A DNA stretch of 64,000 bases, from the NCBI RefSeq assembly GCF_003815655.1, contig NZ_CP033917.1, forward strand, positions 744,001 to 808,000, written 5' to 3'. Origin of the DNA: Chryseobacterium sp. G0201 (GTDB taxonomy: Bacteria > Bacteroidota > Bacteroidia > Flavobacteriales > Weeksellaceae). Below the pieces are notes generated by a model, which did no database searches, was not told the DNA's origin, and saw only the letters and a list, made by a program, of their open reading frames with translations. Shown piece after piece: positions 9,150 to 17,505 of the stretch (the stretch's first letter is position 1; the number at the start of each line of letters is the position of its first letter). Made by a program: the position numbers and the translations under genes.

Positions 9150-9530
9150 TTATTCTTCTAAAGCTTCTACTTTCAGAATCTCTATTTTTCTTTCACCTTC
9201 TTTAAAAGGCCATTCGATAACGTCTCCTACTTTATATCCCACTGTTGCTAATGCAATATCTGAAAGTATAGAATATTTATTTTTTTTAGGTTTAGCTTTG
9301 GTACTCGCTACAAAAATATACTCATGCTCAAAATCTTGAGTATGATCTTTAATCGTTACTTTTCGATCAACAGTCACAATATCTGAAGGAAGGTCTCTTC
9401 TTAAAACCTGTTTAGCCTTTCGCAGCTCTCCAGTTAACCTGTTTTCTTCATATTTGCTTACTTTTTTTCTTCTTAAATGATCTTTTATAGCATCATATAT
9501 TCCGGTGGTTACAATAATATTATTTAACAT
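9150..9530 (-). CDS. Short GreA/GreB family protein
   Basis: 126-residue protein with a C-terminal GreA/GreB-type FKBP-like domain (about residues 55-125; SILSDIALATVGYKVGDVIEWP is characteristic of its end). The N-terminal segment is only ~45 residues and basic (HLRRKKVSKYEENRL), shorter than the ~75-residue coiled coil that lets GreA stimulate RNA polymerase transcript cleavage. That makes it more like Rnk or other polymerase-binding antagonists than a true GreA. It probably binds the RNA polymerase secondary channel (inferred). It is monocistronic with its own terminator. Confidence 0.8.
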   Translation of the reverse strand: MLNNIIVTTGIYDAIKDHLRRKKVSKYEENRLTGELRKAKQVLRRDLPSDIVTVDRKVTIKDHTQDFEHEYIFVASTKAKPKKNKYSILSDIALATVGYKVGDVIEWPFKEGERKIEILKVEALEE

Positions 9531-9876
9531 ATTTATTTTATTAACAAGATTAAATGAAAATGCATTTCTTAGTGATCCAACATAGAAAACTGTGCGAATT
9601 ATTCAGCCATTTCTCCTATGAAAAATTGCATTTAAACGATAAATTAACTTGGAAATTTTCCCCTGCCTTGGATCTGACAGGGTTTAATTGATAAAGTCTT
9701 TAGAACTTTTCAAAAATGAATCTGTATGTAAATAAAGTAACGACAACAAAAGCCCTGAAAAACGGCTTTTAGTAGAAAGTGAAATAAATGCTGTCATATT
9801 GTTACTCCTTGAATTTTCACTAAGATACCAAATAAGTTTTTAGAAAACAAAGAATTAACATTTCTTAAGCTTTTTA
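9531..9876. other. Gene-free spacer
   Basis: 346 bp between two minus-strand genes. It contains a weak AAAAGCC/GGCTTTT hairpin near 9749-9770. A 43-codon open frame at 9560-9691 shows no recognisable features. I see nothing else in it. Confidence 0.5.
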
Positions 9877-10269
9877 CTAATACTTAAATTTTCTGTTTTC
9901 CTTCTTTTCAGATATTTTCTTTTTGGTGTCTAATCTTTTTTCTTTTTTGGCCCGGGATGGTTTTGTGGCGATTCTTGTTTTCGGAACAATTAAAGCTTTA
10001 TTAACGATATCTATAATTTTTTCAATCGCTTTGTTTTTGTTCATTAATTGGGTTCTGCTTTCAGAAACGGTTAAGAATAAAAGTCCTTCCAGATTTATTC
10101 TGTTCTTTAGTTTTTCCTGAATTAAAGCCTTTTGCCTTTCATTAAAAAATTCAGATTCATCGACTTTCCAAAGTACGGTAACAGCCGTTTCAACTTTATT
10201 GACGTTCTGCCCTCCTGCACCACTGCTGCGGGAAGTTTTGAAATTGAGTTCTTTCGTAAAGTCTCTCAT
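9877..10269 (-). CDS. arfB: Alternative ribosome-rescue factor ArfB (ICT1-type peptidyl-tRNA hydrolase)
   Basis: 130-residue member of the class-I release factor family that rescues ribosomes stalled on non-stop mRNA. The catalytic GGQ lies in SSGAGGQNVNKVETAV near the N-terminus and the tail is rich in Lys/Arg (KPSRAKKEKRLDTKKK), which in ArfB inserts into the empty mRNA channel. Length and layout match ArfB rather than RF1/RF2. Its ATG overlaps the stop codon of the upstream gene (TAATGA), so it is translationally coupled within a menE-hypothetical-arfB transcript. Confidence 0.93.
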   Translation of the reverse strand: MRDFTKELNFKTSRSSGAGGQNVNKVETAVTVLWKVDESEFFNERQKALIQEKLKNRINLEGLLFLTVSESRTQLMNKNKAIEKIIDIVNKALIVPKTRIATKPSRAKKEKRLDTKKKISEKKENRKFKY

Positions 10270-10733
10270 TAGAATTTTAGTTTTGAATTTTCTTGTATAT
10301 AATCTTTTTCCTCATTAACAAATTTTAGATTGCCATCTATCTTTTCATTTGAATCTTTTTTAATCACTAATATACTTCTGTCATTTGAATTTATTATGAT
10401 GGAATCTCCCGCCTCAACATTATACAAGCACGTCCATGAATAAATTTCAGCTACATTATTTTTAATTGCATAGGGAAAAATATCTTTCTTGTATGGATTA
10501 AATTCTTTTACGTTGCTTACAAAATCTTTTAAGTATATTATTCCAAAACAGTGATTTCCGGAATCACTTATACCGCCCACTCTTCCATTTATTAATATAC
10601 TATTTTGAAAAAAAGGTTGTTCATATTTATCTTGTATTTCAGCATCTTTTATACTTTGTTTTATCCAAAATATCCATCCCACAATTGCAATTGAAAATAA
10701 AATTACTATTTTAATTATCTCTTTTTTCATCAA
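10269..10733 (-). CDS. Hypothetical single-pass membrane protein
   Basis: 154 residues, not recognised. One N-terminal transmembrane helix (IVILFSIAIVGWIFWI) is preceded by a basic MMKKEIIK, so it is probably anchored in the inner membrane with the remaining ~120 residues outside. The C-terminal part is likely beta-rich and has two cysteines. It overlaps menE upstream by 23 bp and arfB downstream by one base, placing it inside a tightly packed operon. Its AT content is higher than that of its neighbours. Confidence 0.7.
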   Translation of the reverse strand: MMKKEIIKIVILFSIAIVGWIFWIKQSIKDAEIQDKYEQPFFQNSILINGRVGGISDSGNHCFGIIYLKDFVSNVKEFNPYKKDIFPYAIKNNVAEIYSWTCLYNVEAGDSIIINSNDRSILVIKKDSNEKIDGNLKFVNEEKDYIQENSKLKF

Positions 10734-11763
10734 TTATTTTTAAAAGATTTAATCTTGAAACCTTTCCATTTGGCGTTCTTGGAATTTCATTAATAAAAAT
10801 AATTTCTTTCGGTTTGTGGAAGTTTTTTTCAAATTGAATTTCTGATATTTTTTGAATTAAATCCTTTGATTTTACACCTTCAATGATCAATATCAATTTT
10901 TGCCCCAAACTTTCATCTTCTTTTCCTAAAAATACGACTTCATTCGGGATTTCTTTTTTAACCAAAGCCTCCAGTTCTTCAGGAAAAATTTTTGCCCCCC
11001 CAGAATTGATGACATTATCGATCCTTCCTAAAAATCTAAACTTATTTCCATCCTTAATTTCAACTAAATCATTAGTTTTCAATATATCAGAATTCACATT
11101 AGGAGCATATATTTGCAAACATCCTCTTTCATCTTTATTAATAGAAACATTTTCAAATGCTGTAAAATAATCTTCAGCTTTTGGCATCAATTGTTTTAAA
11201 GCAATGTGAGAAAGCGTTTCGGACATTCCATAGGTCTCAAATATTTGAGTTTGAGAGTTTGAGAGTTTAAGAGTTTGGATAATCTTATTTCTTAGATTTT
11301 CGGAGACTGTAGCACCGCCAATAATCAAATTTTTAATTAAATAAAGCTTATCCAGGGAGTTTTCAACTTGTAAAGGCGTCATGGCACAAAAATCTATTTC
11401 TTCATCTAAACTTTCAAGCGGTTTTAAAGATGGATCAGTAATAATCAACTTCATTTTTCGTTCAAAAGACCTAACCATCATCATTTTCCCAGAAATATAT
11501 TCTACAGGAAGGCACAATAATGCGGTATTGCCTTCTTTTAAGCCTAAAAAATTGCAGGTCATTACTGCAGAATTGATCATCTTCTTTTTTTCAATTTCGA
11601 AAACTTTCGGAGCTCCTGTAGAACCTGAGGTCTGCACTTTCACTGTTTCAGAATAGGACAACCATTCTTCTAAAAAAAAAGTTACTTTCTTTTCAAATTC
11701 TGTCTGCGAATGTAAATTGTTAATTCTGAGATTATTGAAGTTTATCACCATATTTACCACCAT
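10711..11763 (-). CDS. menE: AMP-binding acyl-CoA ligase, probable o-succinylbenzoate-CoA ligase
   Basis: 350-residue ANL-superfamily enzyme. Motifs: phosphate loop QTSGSTGAPKVFEI, YGMSETLSHIA, hinge-region GRIDNVINSGGAKIFPEELE and the C-terminal catalytic lysine in IPRTPNGKVSRLN. It is ~100 residues shorter at the N-terminus than typical MenE, a form I associate with Bacteroidota. MenE activates o-succinylbenzoate in menaquinone synthesis, consistent with a respiring organism carrying a cbb3 oxidase. No other men gene is in the window, so the assignment rests on length and family. The start could be the fifth codon (second Met). Confidence 0.78.
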   Translation of the reverse strand: MVVNMVINFNNLRINNLHSQTEFEKKVTFFLEEWLSYSETVKVQTSGSTGAPKVFEIEKKKMINSAVMTCNFLGLKEGNTALLCLPVEYISGKMMMVRSFERKMKLIITDPSLKPLESLDEEIDFCAMTPLQVENSLDKLYLIKNLIIGGATVSENLRNKIIQTLKLSNSQTQIFETYGMSETLSHIALKQLMPKAEDYFTAFENVSINKDERGCLQIYAPNVNSDILKTNDLVEIKDGNKFRFLGRIDNVINSGGAKIFPEELEALVKKEIPNEVVFLGKEDESLGQKLILIIEGVKSKDLIQKISEIQFEKNFHKPKEIIFINEIPRTPNGKVSRLNLLKIIDEKRDN

Positions 11764-11802
11764 AAAAAGTTATGTAAATTTAAAAAAAAGTTTAAAAAGT
11801 TC

Positions 11803-11832
11803 TTGCAAATAATGAAAAAAGCTGTAAATTTG
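11803..11832 (+). promoter_or_regulatory. Promoter of left tRNA-Gln copy
   Basis: TTG at 11803-11805, 19 bp, then TAAATTTG at 11825-11832, an exact match to the Bacteroidota -7 consensus TAnnTTTG. It lies 18 bp before the tRNA. Confidence 0.65.
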
Positions 11833-11923
11833 CATCACCAAAATAAAACAGACCCATAGTGTAACGGTAGCACTCCGGTTTTTGGTACCGTCAGTTGGGG
11901 TTCGAATCCCTGTGGGTCTACAA
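11814..11923 (+). repeat. Left 110-bp direct repeat (attachment-site copy) with tRNA-Gln
   Basis: Identical over 110 bp to 27113-27222. It covers the -7 promoter box, the whole tRNA-Gln and three downstream bases; identity stops abruptly at both ends. Such repeats mark the borders of elements integrated at tRNA genes. Confidence 0.9.
11850..11920 (+). tRNA. tRNA-Gln (anticodon UUG), left copy
   Basis: 71 nt: acceptor stem AGACCCA with TGGGTCT, D arm GTG/CAC, anticodon loop TTTTGGT (anticodon TTG), T arm with TTCGAAT loop. The 3' CCA is not encoded. It has its own promoter and a terminator follows. Confidence 0.93.
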
Positions 11924-11928
11924 TCAAG

Positions 11929-11964
11929 GAGAAATGATCATTTTGATCGTTTCTCTTTTTTTTT
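11929..11964 (+). terminator. Terminator after left tRNA-Gln
   Basis: 12-bp stem (11929-11940 with 11944-11955, one G-T pair) with a TTT loop and a nine-T run. Confidence 0.8.
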
Positions 11965-12792
11965 ACATCTACTAACTCATTGTTAATCTGAAAGATGTGG
12001 TATGCTATGGAGTTGATTCTGGCGGTTCGATAATGTTTTCCGTCAAATTCCAATTTTTCAGGAAATATCGAACCAATTATTGCCCGCTTTGTCTCAATGC
12101 CCCCTTCTTGGTAGTGTTTTCCGATATTTTGAAGTGTCTCTAAGGCTTGTTCGAGTAGTTTTTCTATATTGCTAATTTGAGGAACTGAATTTTTATTTAA
12201 TTCTTCTTCCAATTTTGAAATTCGCTCTTTGCATTCTCTTTTTATCTCTAGGAATTCATCATCATCAATGACCTCGGTAAGAAACTTATTTCGGGCAAAA
12301 GATAGTTTGTTATTGAGAGAGTCAATTTCGTCAGATATTTTCTTTTTCTCTTTTAATGGATTGTTAATGAAGTTCTGATAATTCTCCGTCAAAAGCATTT
12401 TTAGATATTTTTTAACCGGTGCATTCATTTCAAATGTCATCAATCCATCTTCAAAAACTTTATTGACAAGTTCCGCTCTTGCTCTGAACCCGCAGGTAGA
12501 ATTACAATGGTAATAATAGTATCGATTATTTCGACCTCTCGAAGCACTGGCAGTAATTGTCTTACCACAGTTTGGGCACGTTAGAAACCCTCGAAGAGGA
12601 AAGTTCTCCTGAACAGTGATTTTTGTGTTCGGTCTTTGAGGTCGTTTCTTACCGTCTAATATCTCTTGTACCTTGTCAAAAAGTTCCTCACTTATCAAAG
12701 GTTCATGTTGACCTTCTACAAAACAAGCTTCCTCATCTTTATGCTTTGGAACAAACACTTTACCGCAATAAATAGGATTACGAATATGGACT

Positions 12793-13068
12793 CACGGAAT
12801 TATTCCGTCGGTAAAAAATGAGTACTATAATTTTTATCCCGGTGGAAGGTACATCCCAAAACCGTTAAAAATAATAAGACATTATGGCAATAGCTCATTA
12901 GAACAAATTTCTAACGAGATTTTAGGATTATCTAAAATGAATTGGAATTCTTTAAATATGTATTCCCAATTGCCAGCAACAATATTTTCATCAAATGAGA
13001 TTGCTAGAATTGGAAAACTGGTTAATAACATGGGAAGTACAGAATATGATTACAGATTTTTTATATAA
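12793..13068 (+). pseudogene. Prokaryotic Argonaute-like (PIWI domain) C-terminal remnant
   Basis: An open frame without a start reads from the recombinase junction to TAA at 13066-13068. Its translation includes GGRYIPKPLKIIRHYG, ILGLSKMNWNS, LPATIFSSNEIARIGKL and ends EYDYRFFI. The order (PKPLxIxRxxG, then an LTKMNWN-like helix, LPxTI, and a terminal YRFF-hydrophobic) is the pattern I recognise from the extreme C-terminus of pAgo PIWI domains. About 90 residues remain; the MID and most of PIWI are gone. The identification is from pattern memory, not a search. It is joined head-on to the truncated recombinase, implying one deletion removed the 5' ends of both genes. Confidence 0.6.
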
Positions 13069-13216
13069 TCATGACATGAAGCTTTTGCATAAAGAATTTC
13101 TAAAAGAAAAAAGGAAAAAAAAAGAAAGCCATTTCATCATTGTTGCAGATTTTAATAAGCATGTTTATAAAGAAAAATACGACCTGAAAGGTGGAGATTT
13201 TTCTTTATACCGATAG
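13046..13216 (+). CDS. Short hypothetical ORF after the Argonaute remnant
   Basis: 57-codon frame (MITDFLYNHD... GGDFSLYR) overlapping the end of the Argonaute-like remnant, rich in Lys/Glu with a hydrophobic strand FIIVADF. It is not recognised; it may be the start or remnant of a companion gene. No promoter or ribosome-binding site is evident, so confidence is low. Confidence 0.28.
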   Translation: MITDFLYNHDMKLLHKEFLKEKRKKKESHFIIVADFNKHVYKEKYDLKGGDFSLYR

Positions 13217-13763
13217 GCTTGAACTTGTGTTTATAATCTGAAACTATTCCTTTGTTTTCTTTTTATTATTTTTTGACTACCAATTACAATATTAAAATCG
13301 GAAAGACCTGCCAAATATCTATTTCCATTTTAAATATTTTGATTTAAGATTGATAAACTCTTTCTATAAAAAATTCCATTTCCAATAAAAATTTTCGACT
13401 TCGGAGAAAATTTCAGCCCTCAGCAAGAGCAAGTTGTTTTGAGCATCTCGAATCGTTTCGAGATGCTCAAAACACAACTTGCTGTGTTCCCGCGAACACA
13501 TCATCATATTAGATTTCATTATATTGAAAATGCATAAAAAATGATCTTGATTAAGTATTTTTAAAATTATGCACATGGGTAGATATGTACCTACATAAAT
13601 ACCAAGAGAATTAAATTTCTAAGCTTTTACTGAAATTAATACTTCTTTCAATAAATGATTTCTAATTTAGACTTACAGTGACAATAAAAGCCAAATAGTT
13701 ACTTATAGAGCCAATTCAAAGGCATACCTCATTTTCAGAATTAATTTTCTGAAAAATGAAAGT
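13217..13763. other. Gene-poor decayed segment of the island
   Basis: About 550 bp with no credible gene. It contains two adjacent hairpins at 13428-13500 (listed separately). A 70-codon minus-strand frame at 13364-13576 crosses those hairpins and is not convincing. Confidence 0.5.
13428..13500. repeat. Long inverted repeat followed by a second hairpin
   Basis: 25-bp arm 13428-13452 (core GTTTTGAGCATCTCGAA) pairs with 13457-13483, loop TCGT, with a single 2-base bulge in the right arm. Immediately after, TGTGTTC/GAACACA forms a second hairpin (13484-13500). There is no T run, so it is not a simple terminator; it may be a structured RNA, a recombination site or a mobile-element end. Confidence 0.6.
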
Positions 13764-13863
13764 ATGTTACATAAAGAAACTGTAAGTAAAGAAATGTGGG
13801 AACTCTTACAAAAACTAATGAAAGATGAAATTTTAAAAGATTTTACTCTGGTAGCTGGTCAAT
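13764..13863 (+). pseudogene. AbiEii/AbiGii-type nucleotidyltransferase toxin, N-terminal remnant
   Basis: ATG at 13764 starts MLHKETVSKEMWELLQKLMK followed by DEILKDFTLVAGQS, which matches the characteristic start of AbiEii-like toxins (usually LVGGTSLSL... then a DIDLF active site). Similarity ends around 13863; the nucleotidyltransferase active-site residues and the rest are missing. The frame then runs into the antisense 3' end of the next gene. It is a broken toxin gene. Confidence 0.6.
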
Positions 13864-13909
13864 CTGTTTTACAATGTCCATTAATTACGGAATTCAAATT
13901 GTCTTATTA

Positions 13910-15589
13910 CTACTTTTCGCTAGATTCTTCCTCACATTTTTGACATACAGAAGTTTGATTTTCATCAAGAAACTCATCTCCGCAATATTCACATGATGTA
14001 ATTCTCTCATCTTTCAACTTTAGTGTAAATTCAAAAAAGTCATCAGGTGAGTTCTCAGATTCAAGAATAAAATTCAATCCACAGCCACCTTGGCACTCTT
14101 TAAGACTACCTGCCTCGGCCTCTGGAAAACTATTAATTGAATCACATTTAGGACATTTGACATGTAAAGTGCTACACCATTCACAAGTTCCAGCCATTAC
14201 TTTTGAATATCTACCATTACTATGATCAGAATGAAATTCATTATCCAAATCTCTCTTAACCCAATTGGTAACATAGTTTCCATGACCTTCTTTACTGCCA
14301 TCGCATTCTTCACATATTAAAAAATCGTCATCATCATCATCTTGAAAAAAGTCAATAGTAAAATAAAAACTTGCTAGTAGTTCGCCACTGTCTAATTCAA
14401 TTGAATTATTATTGTGGACACCACTTGGATATTCCCACACCTCAAAAGTTGCGGTAATCTCATTACCACAAGTGCACCCAAACGATTCCATAGCTTCATA
14501 TCTATTTTCTGTCCCCATACTTTTTTCAGAACTTTCGGCAAGTTCAAAATCTAAATCAAATTCCGACTTATGGTAACTATGGATTTTTTCACAGCTATTG
14601 CATTTAAACCGAAGATAATTTCCTGTCGAGTCTTTTGTATTCAAATACTGAGAGATAAATTGAATTGCTTGGTCTGATATATCTGATTTCAGATAATTTT
14701 TAGAATTAAATAAAAACTGAGGTAAGTTGTACATCCAAAACTCAACGCTTGAATGGTCGTAAATTTCCTTTATTAATTCTTCTCGTGGAGCAACAATCCT
14801 GTCGTCACCAGATACTTTTTCAAAATAACACCAATCTTCATCTTTTTTTATGTCATTTGTAATAAAAATTATTGGTAGATTTACTTCTTTAGAATAGTGC
14901 AGAATTTGTTTCCAGACAATCAGGTCACCAAAAATTTGTGTGCCTTTCTTTTCGGCTTTGTGGAAGTCTCCATAACCTGGTGGAATTTTAAATTCATAAC
15001 GATGTTTACCTTCTCTTGTTATTTCTACAATTTCATCAAACGAATAACCATTGCCGACCGAAAAGTGCAGGTCAATTGCTTCAAGCAAATCATCGTTTTC
15101 TTTTACACCATATATTTCACTTTCAGCCTCGCTAATCTGTGCTAAAATATTCTGTTCAAATTTTTTAAGCTTAAGTTCAAAATCTGCAATGTGAGTTTTT
15201 ATTTCCTCTATATTTGTCTGTCCAATATGTGGATGTTTATCATCTTTTTCTGTCTGTCTACCAATATCTTCAACTTGTTTTTGAACCGCTTTAATAAAAG
15301 ATGGATTAATATTGATTACCTGATTTTTTAAGTTATCATATCGTTCAGAAAACGACTTATTTATAACATTATCTTTATTTTTTAGAAACTCATACTCAAC
15401 ATGAGCTGGAATCCAAAGTCTTTTGTCAAGATGTTTAAAGGTTTCACTATAAATTTTTTCTCTAGTTTTTTTTGGGAGATAATAAAAATCTAATAATGCT
15501 GACGAATCAAAAACAAAAATTGCAGTTCGCCACAATCGTTCTTCTTTTTCATCATTCAACTGATATAATTTGATACTGTCTATATTCAT
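13910..15589 (-). CDS. PIN-like domain protein with multiple zinc-ribbon motifs
   Basis: 559 residues. N-terminal ~260 residues look like a PIN-type (PIN_8-like) RNase domain: AIFVFDSSALLDFYYL with Asp28/Asp34, RLWIPAHVEYEFLKNK with an acidic residue, GDLIVWKQILHYS (about residue 221) and IIFITNDIKKDEDW. The C-terminal ~240 residues carry at least five CxxC-type pairs (CNSCEK, CTCGNE, CEECDG, CEWCS, CPKCDS, CEYCGD, CQKCEE), suggesting several zinc ribbons, plus an acidic DDDDDD stretch. PIN domains are metal-dependent RNases, often toxins or defence effectors; the zinc ribbons may sense nucleic acid. It is monocistronic in the island. The overall fold assignment is by motif only. Confidence 0.66.
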   Translation of the reverse strand: MNIDSIKLYQLNDEKEERLWRTAIFVFDSSALLDFYYLPKKTREKIYSETFKHLDKRLWIPAHVEYEFLKNKDNVINKSFSERYDNLKNQVININPSFIKAVQKQVEDIGRQTEKDDKHPHIGQTNIEEIKTHIADFELKLKKFEQNILAQISEAESEIYGVKENDDLLEAIDLHFSVGNGYSFDEIVEITREGKHRYEFKIPPGYGDFHKAEKKGTQIFGDLIVWKQILHYSKEVNLPIIFITNDIKKDEDWCYFEKVSGDDRIVAPREELIKEIYDHSSVEFWMYNLPQFLFNSKNYLKSDISDQAIQFISQYLNTKDSTGNYLRFKCNSCEKIHSYHKSEFDLDFELAESSEKSMGTENRYEAMESFGCTCGNEITATFEVWEYPSGVHNNNSIELDSGELLASFYFTIDFFQDDDDDDFLICEECDGSKEGHGNYVTNWVKRDLDNEFHSDHSNGRYSKVMAGTCEWCSTLHVKCPKCDSINSFPEAEAGSLKECQGGCGLNFILESENSPDDFFEFTLKLKDERITSCEYCGDEFLDENQTSVCQKCEEESSEK

Positions 15590-15875
15590 AAATTAAATAA
15601 CTGGATACTTAGTTTTAATGTGAAATATTAATACGTGATATGAAATATACAAAATAAATATTATTTTTTAACATTTTGTCTAAAATTACCGAAACTCAAA
15701 TGGCCAGTTTGAGAAAAACAGGACAATCTCTTAATGACTATTTTAATAATAAAAATTAATACAATGTTATTTATTTTCATTGAATTTCAAACTAAGACGT
15801 CGACTTTAATGATTTATTGTATACCAATATTGGGCAATTAATTTGCTAAATGGATTCAAACTTTATGTCCCTTTG
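15590..15875. other. Spacer between island genes
   Basis: 286 bp. A short open tail at about 15673-15759 (ending ASLRKTGQSLNDYFNNKN then stop) has coding-like composition and may be the 3' scrap of a lost gene. Nothing else is seen. Confidence 0.35.
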
Positions 15876-17228
15876 TTATTCTTCTGAACCCCCTATGTTT
15901 TCCATCGTACCATTGTATTTCAGTATCATCGTTTCAGGTAAAAAATGATCAAATAGTATTTTTGTAAAGAAACCATGCCCTACAAAAATTTCATTCCCAT
16001 CAATTTCTATCTTAATACCCTTATTTTCAAAAGAAAATATTTCGCGACGATCGTGGGGATAATCTTCGAGATATTTTTGTAGTTCTTTAGGGGCTGACCA
16101 AGAGGCCTTAACACCCAAATCATTAGAAAATTTAATAAAATTATTGTAATCAATACCAATATAAACTTTCATCCGCCCAAAAACAATATCCATGATAATA
16201 TCTTCCGAAAAAGGTTTCAGGAAGATGGGTTCACAGATTAGTATTCCCCTGCTCGCCATTAAATCTACGAATGGGAAGGGATCGCAGAGCTGTTTTAGAG
16301 TAAATTGCCCCGGTATTCTCCAGTCATTTTTGTACATCCCGACATGTACAATTGCTCCCACACTCGTATACGCCCAATCCTTTGTTTCAAGCTGTTTTGA
16401 AAGACTTATTAAATCTCCATGATATGTTTCCAATGTAAAATCATTCTCAACGATGAAAATAGTAGTATCCTTGTATTTCGGATCCGGACCTTTATGGTCC
16501 TGAACAATTTTTGCTGCACGGTCTGTCTTACCTTTCTGTACAACCATTCTTTTGATCTGTTTCATAAACTTACCATCAAACTCATCAGATAATTTCTTTT
16601 CATCGAAATTATCATCCGTCAGCTTTCTTTCAGCAATGATATCAAGTGCTTTAAAGTTCATATGACCAGACTTAATCTCTGAAACCTTTATACCTTCCTT
16701 ATCTGTAATGAGACAATCTCCCAACTGAATATTGTTCGTTATATCACTGATCAGACAAAATGCATCTGGATCAGCGTTGACCTGATCTGAAAAGTTAATT
16801 ACGTATTCAAAAGATTTGTCCAATAGGTCTTTGACACCCTCTTCACCAGTGTACAGTCTACGATACAAATAATGTTCCCCATTAACCATCTGCCAGGCTA
16901 TCGAATCAGCAAGGTTTTTGAAAATGCTTTCCTGATACTCTATAGTCTTAACTTTTATTAAAATTTCCTCAACTAGCTCCTTATTACGTTCCTGTCTGGC
17001 AATCTTGAGTTCTTGTTGTACTTCCTTTGATTTTTCCTGTAGCTGCCGCAATTCTAAAAGTATTTTCTTCTGACCGACTTTAAATCCATCCAGAACAGCC
17101 CTTTGAAAGCCACGGATTTCATGTTCATCTTTTTCAACCGAAAAATCAGCTGTTCTGTGTCTTGAAATATCTTTGAATATATCCCTTACTTTGGTTTCAA
17201 AGGCTTCGGTTTCTTCTGCAAATTTCAT
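15876..17228 (-). CDS. Hypothetical protein with PD-(D/E)xK-like nuclease motif
   Basis: 450 residues, family not recognised. Residues ~45-105 form a charged amphipathic helix, probably a coiled coil (LRQLQEKSKEVQQELKIARQ). Then NIQLGDCLITDKEGIKVSEIKSG shows Asp171 followed 12 residues later by E184-I-K186, the D...ExK pattern of restriction-like nucleases, preceded by the usual hydrophobic strand. A ~200-residue C-terminal region follows, with VGHGFFTKILFDHF near the end. It is transcribed away from the caspase gene, with 277 bp of shared intergenic DNA between them, suggesting a linked module. Nuclease activity is an inference from one motif; the protein could also be a sensor with a degenerate fold. 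Confidence 0.6.
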   Translation of the reverse strand: MKFAEETEAFETKVRDIFKDISRHRTADFSVEKDEHEIRGFQRAVLDGFKVGQKKILLELRQLQEKSKEVQQELKIARQERNKELVEEILIKVKTIEYQESIFKNLADSIAWQMVNGEHYLYRRLYTGEEGVKDLLDKSFEYVINFSDQVNADPDAFCLISDITNNIQLGDCLITDKEGIKVSEIKSGHMNFKALDIIAERKLTDDNFDEKKLSDEFDGKFMKQIKRMVVQKGKTDRAAKIVQDHKGPDPKYKDTTIFIVENDFTLETYHGDLISLSKQLETKDWAYTSVGAIVHVGMYKNDWRIPGQFTLKQLCDPFPFVDLMASRGILICEPIFLKPFSEDIIMDIVFGRMKVYIGIDYNNFIKFSNDLGVKASWSAPKELQKYLEDYPHDRREIFSFENKGIKIEIDGNEIFVGHGFFTKILFDHFLPETMILKYNGTMENIGGSEE

Positions 17229-17505
17229 GATTTAGTCTGTTAAATGATTTTCGAAAAAGATAGCCATTTTATTTCTATTAAAGAATATCAAATGAACGAA
17301 AAATCCTTTGTCATCATAAACTTCCAAATGATCTTAAGTCATCAAAACATTATTAAAGAGTCCATTTTCCCCAATTCGTTATTTGCGATGCGACGGAACC
17401 GTTTCAAAAAGCAACCGTGCAACTATTCAGTGAAAGAAAAATTATGTATTTTAATAACATTATTTTACTAATTTTATTTAAAGAAACTTCCAAAAACTAT
17501 TAACC
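17229..17505. promoter_or_regulatory. Divergent intergenic region of the nuclease-like and caspase genes
   Basis: 277 bp that must hold both promoters. It is AT-rich, but I could not identify a clear -7 box or operator. A 75-codon open frame inside it looks fortuitous. Confidence 0.4.

Larger units (their letters stand above)
11835..12791 (-). pseudogene. Large serine recombinase, 5'-truncated remnant
   Basis: Encodes the C-terminal ~300 residues of a large serine recombinase: the recombinase-domain end (IRNPIYCGKVFVPK), a zinc beta-ribbon with CPNCGK and a second cysteine pair in HCNSTCGFRA, then a coiled-coil rich helix (ERISKLEEELNKN). The catalytic serine domain is missing: the frame meets TGA at 12792-12794 and continues into an unrelated fragment on the other strand. 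The last ~25 codons run antisense through tRNA-Gln and its promoter (DPQGFEPQLTVPKTGVLP), so this enzyme's own 3' end formed the attachment junction. It was probably the integrase of this island and is now inactive. Confidence 0.82.

Noticed and set aside
9560..9691. 43-codon plus-strand open frame in the spacer before arfB
   Set aside because: No conserved pattern, no promoter and short; chance is as likely.
13364..13576. 70-codon minus-strand open frame
   Set aside because: It spans the double hairpin and has no start signals or recognisable motif; the inverted repeat explains the open frame.
17244..17471. 75-codon open frame between the nuclease-like and caspase genes
   Set aside because: It lies in the divergent promoter region and has no coding-like pattern.
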